NCBI GenBank assembly: GCA_036924085.1
Contig: JAVGWX010000009.1
Span: 60,477,512 to 60,541,511 of the forward strand
Direction of reading: 5' to 3'
Origin: Ariolimax columbianus
Taxonomy: Eukaryota; Mollusca; Gastropoda; Stylommatophora; Arionidae
Length of the DNA: 64,000 nt
The position numbers and the translations under genes are program-made. Shown here in pieces: positions 55,430 to 64,000 of this stretch. Under the pieces are notes generated by a model that saw only the letters and a list, made by a program, of their open reading frames with translations, was not told where the DNA came from and did no database searches. Position 1 is the stretch's first letter; each line of letters starts with the position of its first letter.

Positions 55430-56430
55430 ATGCATGCGCCTTGAAATTATTGTTTTTTTTTCTTATAGATTTTTAAACTGCAAAACTGTATGACTGCATG
55501 CACGCTGGCTGGGCAAAATAATATTCAGCAGCAACAATAAGCCATGGAAACACCATGTAACTAAATTATTAATGCACTTTTTTTTAAGAATATGAGCCAT
55601 CACATTTGCAGATCCATCATTGAAGGAACAGAGAATTCATTACCAAAGCCATTCATCAGAATGAGCATCACAGCCATATGAAGAATATTGACTTAAAAGT
55701 ATCTATAGTAATAGCCAAGACTCAAAATAATCACATAAATGGACAGATTTGTGCAGAGGTGAAAATATCAGCAGGAGGTAACGGCATTGCCAGATGACTT
55801 AGTTGATGATGAATTATCATTTATTGTGTGTGAGATTGCCCGTCATTATCATTAGGCAATAGGTTTCTAAACTATTTCAAATATTTTTGTTTGTATAGGC
55901 ACATAAAATATGAAACATGACGACGAAGGTCTACAGTGAAAATACTGAAACGCAAAATTCAGGTGAGAAGACGGAAAAGTCTAACAATACAAGTCTGACA
56001 ATCATTTTCCAAGAATGAAAATTCTCTACTCTAATGTTTAAGTAAGTTCATATTGAATGAAAATAATCTATGTATGGTATTTACATGTATGGTCTACAAA
56101 TCGTACGGCAACAGTTATTATTCCAATACCAATTAAAATATAGAATGTAGTTGTATCACTTATTGTGTTTAAGATTTTTCATCATTGGCAAACACACACT
56201 GTCCTCTTTTTCTCTTCTAACGTAAACCATGAGCGCGGACATCTCATCCTCCATAGAGATGCTACACTATCAAGGTATCATAAAAACAAGCCAATCCTAA
56301 ACATGGCTGTAGGATCATCAATGAAATTACTAATCAAACGATATCTACATTCATTCAGTATGTCCAGACAGAAGCTGTAAAAGTCCTGGCCAAGATAATG
56401 TATGACGTATGAAAGATGGTATAGATGTAC
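55430..56430. other. No recognisable gene; weak internal similarity
   Basis: Similar short segments (TTATCATTTATTGTGTGTGA near 55812; TTATCATTTATTTTGTGTGC near 54993; TTACCAAAGCCATTCATCAG near 55650 and TTACCAAAGCTATTTATCAG near 54770) suggest an old duplication of about 0.8 kb. Nothing coding was recognised. Confidence 0.4.
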
Positions 56431-56439
56431 AACTGAGGG

Positions 56440-57790
56440 AATAATAATCATGATTCCGAACAGCAATATCTTGCACAGATCAGAAACCAAATAATATATC
56501 AAAAGTCAAAATAATCATGTAGCTATTTAGAGAGGAAACACTTGGAGGATTGATGATGGCAGAATACCACAAAAAAATCTTCTCTATGGAGAATTACAGT
56601 TGGAAAAAAGGTCTCGGGGGCGGCCATTACTTCCGTACAAGGATGTATGCAAGCGGGATATCTTCTTCTTCTTCGTACGCTGTCAGACGTCAACTTGAAT
56701 TTGTTCGAAGAAAGCAGCTGTCATCCTGAGGCTGTCGACACTGCCGTAGAGCTCGTCTAGTGTTGGCACTGGTGATGGCTACATGTGCTTTCTCTGGTCC
56801 TCGTATGTCGGGCAATTTTGCAGCAGATGTTCAGGGGTCATTTTCCCTGTACCACAGGTGCATTCGTCAGTGCCACCTATCTTCAGTTTATTGAATAGAT
56901 CTGTTGTGGCCTGTGCGGAGTCTGAAGACCACGACCTGCTCTCTTCTGTTCAACTGGTAATATGCATCATTTTTTATATAGCCAGTATGGTCTGTTTCCC
57001 ATTTGGCCATGTATCTGGCCCTAATAAACCTTTTCGACTCTTCGTAGGTCACACTAGTATCTGGTTGTGGTAGTCTTGCACCTTCCTTTGTCAGTCTGTC
57101 TGCCTCCTCGTTGCATTGGATGTTACAGTTGGATGGAACCCACTGTACCACTACTCCTTTTGGTGCGGACTGCTGGCATAGTTGACATAGTACTGCTCTT
57201 AAATCATTAAGTTCTGTATTTTTCTGGCATTTTAGTGCGTAGCCACGGACAGAGCATCTATAAACAGGACTATCTGGCTTTCATTGCTTTCGCCTGTCAG
57301 CATTGCTTCTACAGTATCCTTCAGTGCCTCTGCCTACGCTCTGAAATTGCTTGAGAATTTTCCAGTTGCCACTGACAGTGTTATTTTTCTACTGTTTGTT
57401 AGGCTCAGGAATACCCCTCCCCCTCCATTCTGTGTTGTGTTTGTTACAGAACCGTTGGTGTATGCATGTGTCCAGTACATGGCCAGCGGGATATGAATGA
57501 TGCGGGCACTGTTTTGAAATCATGGGAACAGGACACCAAGGACCGTGTTATATGGAGGGGCAGGATAAAGCATGGAATACAGACAAAGGAGATACTGATT
57601 GGAGATAGCATAAGGACTTAACGTCTGAGAAGACATGCCACACCATGCGATGCCGCAAACGTCCTGTCTTTCCTTGCACGCAGTGTGGAAGACGCTTCTT
57701 TGCTAAGATTGGTCCTACGAATCACATTCTTTATCGTCGTGGATCTTAGTTGCATCCCTTTTTTCAAAGCACAATTACTTACATCTGAGA
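56440..57790 (+). pseudogene. LINE C-terminus with C2H2 finger, carrying a nested LINE insertion
   Basis: On the + strand, RIDDGRIPQKNLLYGELQ (about 56550-56600) leads to GRPLLPYKDVCKRDM at 56622-56660. The coding text resumes at 57495 with NDAGTVLKSWEQDTKDRVIW and ends FPCTQCGRRFFAKIGPTNHI at about 57672-57735, a C2H2-type tail finger. The second piece continues the first after removal of 56662-57484 plus one target-site copy. The order is the standard C-terminus of craniofacial-development-protein-2-like LINEs. Confidence 0.85.
56652..57494 (-). mobile_element. 5'-truncated RNase H LINE inserted into an older LINE, 10-bp target-site duplication
   Basis: AGCGGGATAT is at 56652-56661 and 57485-57494. 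The (GAA)n tail, seen as TTCTTCTTCTTC, starts right after the left copy. The - strand codes for parts of the same protein as 12191-13567: YKNDAYYQLNRREQVVVF-like text with stops, WVPSNCNIQCNEEADRLTKE, and the AAFFE end. Substitutions in the RNase H motif (CNEEAD) and stop codons make it dead. Confidence 0.9.
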
Positions 57791-57799
57791 AGACAGAAA

Positions 57800-58565
57800 G
57801 AACCGTAGGTTCTAGAGAAGGGTTAGACACCACTATAAATGACCTTTTTTGGTTTTAGAAAGGCTTTTGATACAATAGACCGAAAAGCAATTTGAAAAAT
57901 GTTTAGGTATCACAAAAGACTACATGAATTTACACGAATTAAACAATATATTTATTTCTTCTTCTTCTTCTTTTGTGTTCTTTCACAATCTCCAGCTACC
58001 AAAAGGGTTAATGTAGAATAATCCAAATATTTAAATTTTAAACTCATTTAGAGGTCAAGCTACTGTCAGACAGGGAAGTCTACTGTGTTTCAACAATCTT
58101 TCTTGTGGTCATAAATTCAGGATGTGACAAACAACACAGGTAAGAAAATCACGAATGAAATGGATATTTAGTAGGCAGCTGGAATACCTCAATTTTACAT
58201 ATATATGTATGCTGTCACAAATGCTTCAAGGCATACAAGGAAAGTTGCACAGACTAACATATGTAGCAGAAGGGAAATTTCAGAATAGTGTGAATAAAAT
58301 AAATGAAATGAGAATACATAATAAACAAAGAGACCCAAAAAAGACCAGTGGTCAGATAATTCAATAAGTGCAATATTTTTACATATCTGGCATTGATAAA
58401 GACAAAGGAACAGACCAAGTTGTTAACGACAGGATCAACAAGGCTATATTTGCTTTCAACTCTCTTCGCCCTAAATGAAACTTGACAGCATTCTCCGTTG
58501 AGAATAAGATCAGGCTGCTTAACACGAATGCAAAGTAGGTCCTTTCATAAAGCTGAGACATTATT
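57800..58565 (+). pseudogene. RT palm-to-thumb LINE fragment with a SINE scrap inside
   Basis: RKAFDTIDRKAI at about 57855-57890 (the F.KAFD motif), then a (TTC)n-tailed inverted family A SINE tail at 57957-58030, then RGQATVRQGSLLCFNN. Then EGKFQNSVNKINEMRIHNKQ, RDPKKTSGQIIQ, GIDKDKGTDQVVNDRINKAI and FAFNSLRPK follow. These match the order of RT motifs in RTE-like LINEs, but the FADD region is missing or broken. Confidence 0.8.
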
Positions 58566-59105
58566 TGACTTCTTCTTCTTCGTACGCTGTTTACAGCGAT
58601 ATTTACGTTGCATTGTTTTATTTTGTTAAGCATGTGGCTCAGTGCATCCGATTTCAACAGGCGTTTCAGTAGGGTTGCCCTCCTTAGCCTTGGCTGTCCC
58701 CAGCCTAACTGCAAGGCAGCAGTTGTTTTTGGTCAGAGTTGTCTATCTTAGGAAGTTGTCTTGCAGGACTATCGAGTCTTCCCTACTCGTGTCTATAGGG
58801 TTTGGCAATGATATGATGGACTATGTAGTAGTTTGTACTATCCCGGAAGAGAGGCAGCCCATTGTGACTGTGTCCCAGGATCGTTACGTCCTGCCAGAAA
58901 CGTAGCATATGCATGTGAGTGAGGTATCTCTTTGCTCCCTTTATGTTCTCGGCTCATCTGCAGTGATGGTACGCCTAGCATTCCCCGCCACCCGGGAGGT
59001 TGTCACAATAGGGCAGGAGGTGCAATGTCCGCTGGACTGCAACTCTTCTGCGTCCATTGGGATGACTGATAGCAGACAGAGGCAAAGAGCGAGGTAGGAG
59101 TGCAT
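58566..59105. repeat. (GAA)n-tailed retroposon scrap, then rDNA-adjacent spacer
   Basis: TTCTTCTTCTTCGTACGCTG at 58570 is the tail and start of an inverted retroposon. The part to about 58740 resembles degraded family A (CATCCGATTTCAACAGGCGT). Bases 58740-59105 are unassigned and border the rRNA pieces. They may include 28S 3' flank. Confidence 0.45.
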
Positions 59106-59335
59106 TTAACCAGGTGCATTTCTGCGGCTCGACCAGGCCGGGCTGAGACGCAAGCCCCAGCCATGTTGTAGCCTCCCATCACAGTGGTGCTGAGATTTAG
59201 GGCGGGATTCTTGCTTAGAGGCGTTCGGCCGTAGTCCCTCAGATGGTAGCTTCGCACCATTGGCTTATCAGTCAAGCACGTGGACCAAATGTCAGCGACC
59301 TGTGATTCCTCTCGCAAGAGTGCATTTGACCAGGG
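59106..59335 (-). rRNA. 28S rRNA 3'-end fragment, copy A (degenerate)
   Basis: The + strand text GGCGGGATTCTTGCTTAGAG then GCGTTCGGCCGTAGTCCCTC, GATGGTAGCTTCGCACCATT, GGCTTATCAGTCAAGCACGT and CGACCTGTGATTCCTCTCG matches, as reverse complement, the conserved 28S stretch near its 3' terminus. Similarity stops after CCTCTCGCAAGAGTGC. The GC-rich part before 59190 is shared with copy B and may be 3' spacer. Confidence 0.85.
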
Positions 59336-59560
59336 GACAAGCCTGGTCATGGCACAGAGATGTTGTTCGCCTGGTGTGCGGACATATTTCATGGTCAAGG
59401 GTTGAGTCTCAGCAGTTTGCAGTGAGGTAGCTGATCTACTGCTTAAGACACCCCGACCGAGAACTAAGTCTTTTACTAGTGGTTTCATACCTCATCGCCG
59501 TATGGGGTGAGTATCGCGCAGCTTCCCGCCCGCTTTGATCGGCGGACGGCAGAGATCTCT
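59336..59560. other. Unassigned sequence between rRNA fragments
   Basis: No continuation of 28S was recognised here. It may be rearranged spacer. Confidence 0.4.
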
Positions 59561-59850
59561 TTCTGTGGCTCGACCAGGTCGGGCTAAGACGCGAGCCCCA
59601 GGTCCCAACCATATCGTAGCCTCCCATCACCGTGGTGCGGAGATTTAGGGCGGGATTCCGGCTTAGAAGCGTTCGCCGTAATCCCTCACATGGTAGCCTC
59701 GCGCCATAGGCTTATGGGTCTAGTGCGTGGACAAATGTCTGCGACTCCTCTCGAATTGAGCAGGATTACCGTAGCAACGCCCTGTCATTTGTAGGGTAAG
59801 ACTGACCTGTCTTCCGAAGGTCTAATACCAGCACCGTTCACTATTAGACC
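59561..59850 (-). rRNA. 28S rRNA 3'-end fragment, copy B (degenerate)
   Basis: Repeats the copy A text (GGCTCGACCAGGTCGGGCTA, GATTTAGGGCGGGATTCCGG, CATGGTAGCCTCGCGCCATA). It continues further into 28S: GAGCAGGATTACCGTAGCAA then GTAGGGTAAGACTGACCTGT, TCTAATACCAGCACCGTTCA and CTATTAGACC. Numerous substitutions relative to conserved 28S residues mark it as a pseudogene. Confidence 0.88.
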
Positions 59851-60016
59851 CAAAAAATCAATAGAGGGCTTTTTTATATGTCAGTCATGACCAGGTATCT
59901 GAAACCTGCGGTTTCTGCGGGGTTTAACACGATTTCCGTAGCGTTCTTTCATTAGAACGTTAAAGAGCTGACCCGTCTTCCGTGCGTCTAATACCAGCAC
60001 ACGTTCACTATTAGAC
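59851..60016 (-). rRNA. 18S scrap joined to 28S fragment, copy C
   Basis: 59851-59890 is a degraded version of the 18S text GACAGATTGAGAGCTCTTTC (here CAATAGAGGGCTTTTTTATA then TGTCAGTCATG on the + strand). 59899-60016 is 28S-like again (GAAACCTGCGGTTTCTGCGG, GATTTCCGTAGCG, TCTAATACCAGCACACGTTC then ACTATTAGACCC). More diverged than copy B. Confidence 0.75.
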
Positions 60017-60086
60017 CCAACGAAAGTGCTCTCGATTTGTCAGTCGTTCTACAGTATTGTTGTGTTGAGTCAAATTAAGCTGCAGA

Positions 60087-60124
<38 letters not shown>

Positions 60125-60207
60125 CGAACACTGGAGACAGTCAAGCTACCGAGAGGATAGCCCCAGATTTCGAGGGTCTAATTCCAGCAGCCGTTCCATA
60201 TTAGACC
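60017..60207 (-). rRNA. 18S fragment flanked by 28S fragment D
   Basis: 60018-60126 is 18S sequence around the conserved AATTGACGGAAGGGCACCAC site (reverse complement). 60140-60207 resembles the 28S TCTAATNCCAGC...ATTAGACCC stretch again. This unit has the same 18S/28S junction as its neighbours. Confidence 0.8.
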
Positions 60208-61488
60208 CAACGAAAGTGCTCTCGGCATGTCAATCATTTCAGTGTTTGGCCGTGTTGAGTCAAATTAAGCCGCAGGCTCCACTCCTGGTGGTGCCCTTTC
60301 GTCATTTCCTTTACGTTTCAGCTTTGCAACCATACTTCCCCCGGAACCCAAACACTTTGGTTTCCCGGAAGCTTCCCGCAGAGTCATCGAAGCAATTCCT
60401 GGGGATCACTAGTCGGCATCGTTTATGGTCAGAACTACGACGGTATCTGATCGTCTTAGCGCCTCTGACTTTCGTTCTTGATTAATGAAAACATTTCTGA
60501 CAAATGCTTTCGAAGAAGCTCGTCTTGCGGCGATCCAAGAATTTCACCTCTAACGCAGCAATACGAATGCCCCCGTTTGTCCTTGTTACTCATTACCTCC
60601 AGTTCCGAAAACCAACAAAATAGAACCGAGGTCCTATTCCATTATTCCATGAACCATTATTCAGGCAGCCGAGGCCTGCTTTGAACACTCTAATTTTTCA
60701 AAGTAAACGCGCTGGCCACCCAGGACGCTCTACGAAGAGCACCCGTGGGAGAGATCCGGCAGACGGTAGGGCAAGAGACAACGGGCAGTGAACCGGCGCG
60801 AGCCGGACCGCCCGCCTGCCCCTGAGATCCAACTACGAGCTTTTTAACTGCAACAACTTTAATATACGCTATTGGAGCTGGAATTACCTCGGCTGCTGGC
60901 ACCAGACTTGCCCTCCAATAGATCCTCGTTAAAGGGTTTAAAGTGTACTCATTCCAATTACGGAGCCTCGAAAGAGTCCCGTGTTGTTATTTTTCGTCAC
61001 TACCTCCCCGTGCCGGGAGTGGGTAAGTTGCGCGCCTGCTGCCTTCTTTGGATGTGGTAGCGGTTTCTCATGCTCCCTCTCCGGGATCGAACCCTGATTC
61101 CCCATTACCCGTTACAAACATGGTAGGCATGTCACGTACCATCGACATTTGATAGGGCAGACATTTGAAAGATGCGTCGCCGGCACATGAGGCCATGCGA
61201 TCAGCACAAAGTTATCCAGAGTCACCAGTGGGGACGCCGCAACCCCGTGAGGGGAAACTACGATTGGTTTTGAACTAATAAAAGCGCTCTTTCCGCGAGG
61301 CTCAGAGCTTTTTAAGCATGTATTAGCTCTAGAATTGCCACAGTTATCCAAGTAGGATCGTGTCATCTAAGGAACCTCGACTGATTTAATGAGCCATTCG
61401 CGGTTTCACAGTGAGACAGTGTGAACTTAGACAATCATGGCTTAATCTTTGAGACAAGCATATGACTACTGGCAGGATCAACCAGATA
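60208..61488 (-). rRNA. 18S rRNA 5' two-thirds (partial, probably pseudogene)
   Basis: The 5' end is at 61488 (reverse complement of CTGGCAGGATCAACCAGATA). Conserved landmarks then follow in order across about 1280 bases. They include TAATGAGCCATTCGCGGTTT, GGACTTGCCC-type text, TCCAATTACGGAGCCTCGAA, GCTATTGGAGCTGGAATTAC and GCAACCATACTTCCCCCGGA, down to CCACTCCTGGTGGTGCCC. The remaining third of 18S is missing. Small indels and changes in normally invariant places (GCATATGACTACTGG, GTCATTTCCTTTACGTTTC) suggest a degenerating orphon and not an active gene, though the divergence is modest. Confidence 0.93.
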
Positions 61489-62140
61489 TCTGTCGGAGAC
61501 GTACGTACAGCACACACCGGTCGGCGGAGGACGGGTGTGTAAAAAGCCTCCCTGGGACAGCCGCAGGGACCGACTGACGAACGGACGGACAGTTGTTCCC
61601 CCCGTCCCTCACTCCGTCGACCTAGGACCGCCTGACAGGGGCCCCTACACACACCAGACGACCGACCGACCAGGCTCGCTCGAGGAGGGATGGCAGCGCT
61701 CTGTGCAGAACGGAACCCAACGACCCCGGCGATGAATTTTACTGGGACTAGAGACAATTTTGCCTGCCGGCCTGCCCTTCTCCCGAGGGTTGGTCCCTGG
61801 GAAAACACAGGGCCTTCAGGCACGATTCCTGGTTTCCATTTGCCGGTCACAAGCTCTTTGCGAGAGTCTGACCACCAGCAAGACGAACTGTCGAGCTCTG
61901 CTATAAGCCTTCGAAAAATCACCACCGACTGTCAAAGTTTCTCGTTACGGACCAGAACAGCGCACCTCATCGGAGACCAGGACACAAAAAACCGCTTCCC
62001 GATACCTACACGGGGAAAGGCGGGCAAGCTTTTTCGGCAAGTCCGTGCTATTGCTCCGTCTGGCGGGACTGAGATCGCTTTACGAAAACTGGTTGAGATT
62101 GAATCGCGGCGGCGAGACAACTACAACAGATCATTATTTG
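61489..62140 (-). other. GC-rich flank resembling rDNA 5' external transcribed spacer
   Basis: It lies immediately upstream of the 18S 5' end and is GC-rich, with frequent CGGAC, GGACGG and CCGACC motifs unlike the AT-leaning surroundings. In active rDNA this place is the 5' ETS. It has no conserved primary sequence, so the call rests on position and composition. Frames through it (for example 61386-61925 on the - strand) are incidental. Confidence 0.6.
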
Positions 62141-63440
62141 ACTAACATTGTTACATTCACACTGCCAATTTTTTTAAACGCGTCTTTGTCGCACACTTTA
62201 TGTTAGATGGTTATGGGTAATGGCTAACACATACGCCTATGAAGAAAAAAAACGCAGCAACAACAAATACAACAAGCAATTCTAAAAGAAAGTAGGTTGG
62301 TTTGGAGACACTCATAAAGATATAGCTTTTTAGTTCTTTCCACACACTTTAAAATCCTGGCAACGCTCTCAAGCTCCTCAGCAACGAAACAATAATCACT
62401 CCAGAGAACATTAACACTAGGAATCTTAGAAAGATATTGAAAGTGACACTGCCCTTTCTTTAGAGACTATTGGTCAGAATCACTCTTCGTAACCAACGTA
62501 TGAAAGGACTTCACAATTCTGACATAACACGATTGTTTCTGGGGAAGGATGCGGAAATCCGTGCAGACAAGGCAAAACATTGATTGACAGGTTACATGTT
62601 ACGACAAAACGATGCTCGATGGTGAACCGCTAGAGCAGTCTGGTACTCCTGAGGTACGAATAAACACCGGAGAAGAACTCCAATGTGCTGGTCAGACTTC
62701 TTTGTTGTTTGCTACATCTGCGATACTTCTGAATGAGCACTTACCACGTACTGGACTTTTGTATCCCAAGATAGGTTTTCTAAAGACGAAGTTGAAACCC
62801 GCCGCTACACTGAGGAACGGGTCATCAAGATCTTGAAAATATAGTCACCAGAAACATAATGTGCCAACTCGAACATCAACATGTTCTACCTGACACCCTT
62901 GGTAGTTATGGGCAAACTTTGGAGACCCAAGATAATGCTGGAACATTTGCATATGATATGTAGGAGGACTTTTTGTGTAGACAGGAAACAGTCGAAGTTG
63001 CTTTAGACCTAGACTACACATATAACCAGATCGACTTTGGTGCATGGATTCTGTTTGAAGCAGTCTTGAATCATCGCTGATGAGCCGTATATCAGCCATT
63101 TTGATGCAGAGAACAAGTACACTATGCTTGAAATCTTGGAGATTTCCATTTCAGCTAAATGTTTTACAAATGACTTCGAACATAATTATTTCAACCCCAT
63201 ATTTCTTCAGTTATTCCATACCTCATTGTCATGTACACAAATATTTGCTACGTGTAGCATTTTTGGAGTTTTTAAAGCAGCGTTTTCTATTTTTTAATTA
63301 AAAAAAAAAATTGAATCTCAAAGTCAGACGTTGTGTCCAACATGGCGACACACCGTCCATATACTTGACTAGAACAGTGTGTATTAATGTAAAATTCATA
63401 GTTTGTGGATGTGTTTTCTACACTCATTAACAGTTCGTTA
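62141..63440. other. No recognisable gene
   Basis: AT-rich sequence, short frames only. The composition change from GC-rich at about 62130 probably marks the edge of the rDNA insertion. Confidence 0.5.
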
Positions 63441-64000
63441 AAAGTGAAACAAATTAGAAAATGTATGGCTCGGAATCTAACAAGAACATATTACGGACAT
63501 GTTTTTAACCGATGTGCAGAACATAACTTAATTTTCAGTAACACTTTCTATCAACAATGTAGACGTCAAAAACTCATGTGGTATAGATGGAACAACACAA
63601 ACCAGTCATCCCAAATAGACTTCATACTGACAAGAAAGGAAAAGAGACACACGAGATGGTGAAATGGAGAAGTCAAAAGTTCCATTCAAGAAAAGAAAAA
63701 AATGTCATAAATTATAGAAATCGAAAAAACAAGACGATTACAAAGCTTACGGACAAGTTGCAATAAACAACACCAAAAACATTCAACATTGCAAAATATG
63801 ATTGGTAGACAAAATATAGAGATCAAGTAGCAAACTTATATACTGCATTACCTACACATTTTATCGAATAACTAAAGTAATGAGAATGAGAGGGGAAAAA
63901 TTCAATCAATCAATAATAAAAACCACTCACCAATAGTCAAGGCATAAGAAACTGATGAAGAGAATACTTTAGCGAACTGCTAAACCTAGGACAGTACTGC
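63441..64000 (+). pseudogene. LINE endonuclease (EEP) C-terminal fragment
   Basis: Reads NRCAEHNLIFSNTFYQQCRR then QKLMWYRWNNTNQSSQIDFI and LTRKE. It fits the N.LVI.NT.F.......TW......QIDYIL motif of the LINE apurinic-type endonuclease end, with D of the QID motif present. It follows a Lys-rich frame and a stop at about 63662. More LINE sequence may continue to the right of the window but is not recognisable here. Confidence 0.7.

Noticed and set aside
59003..59488. A 161-codon frame on the - strand.
   Set aside because: It is 28S rRNA-like sequence (copy A) read as protein.
60140..60207. A small inverted-repeat element GGTCTAAT...ATTAGACC repeated three times.
   Set aside because: The text matches the conserved 28S stretch near TCTAAACCCAGCTCACGTTC, so the palindrome is an rRNA feature and not a MITE.
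61386..62145. Long frames of 150-180 codons on both strands beside the 18S end.
   Set aside because: They lie in GC-rich spacer and rRNA sequence where open frames occur by chance.

Overview
The window looks like intron-rich, repeat-choked nuclear DNA of an invertebrate animal, most likely a mollusc and perhaps a heterobranch gastropod. The phylum call rests on the style of the repeats: RNase H-bearing LINEs with (GAA)n tails, tRNA-derived SINEs, and mariner elements with SETMAR-like helix-turn-helix (HTH) sequence. I recall similar sequences from sea-slug genomes, so the call is recollection and not proof. There is no bacterial gene organisation, and almost all long reading frames are transposon remnants or open frames through tandem repeats.

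Only one host protein-coding segment is recognisable: a first coding exon of synapsin at 4474-4718 on the + strand. It starts with the conserved domain A phosphorylation motif and ends at a phase-2 splice donor inside the start of domain C. No later synapsin exon was found, so most of the remaining 59 kb could be its first coding intron (inference).

Layout. 1-4.4 kb holds a mariner-derived foldback element, a LINE remnant, a diverged 217-bp tandem duplication and a 30-bp minisatellite. 4.4-12 kb holds the synapsin exon, a family C repeat, mariner and L2/CR1-like scraps, a 1.4-kb GTCATGAC minisatellite and an AT microsatellite. 12.2-13.6 kb holds the best preserved transposon, a 5'-truncated LINE with a complete RNase H domain. 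15-24.6 kb holds a SINE, a mariner pseudogene and several LINE remnants, each entangled with a minisatellite (28-bp, 67-bp and 38-bp units). 24.6-36.8 kb holds minisatellites, two more foldback mariner copies, LINE fragments and more family C copies. 38-39.7 kb is TAG-triplet and 19-bp repeat DNA. 40-46 kb is nested LINE and SINE debris. 47.6-50.1 kb is a 2.5-kb, 22-bp satellite. 51-58.6 kb holds more LINEs, including one inserted into another with a 10-bp target-site duplication.

The most unusual region is 59.1-62.1 kb. The 5' two-thirds of an 18S rRNA gene lies on the - strand, flanked upstream by GC-rich DNA resembling a 5' external spacer. It is joined directly to pieces of the 28S 3' region, with no recognisable ITS or 5.8S. 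The same 18S/28S junction appears three times, with independent divergence, which implies an rRNA fusion that was later tandemly duplicated.

No tRNA gene, CRISPR array, operon or conventional complete host gene could be supported. Alignments here were made by eye, so boundaries of decayed elements are approximate to tens of bases.
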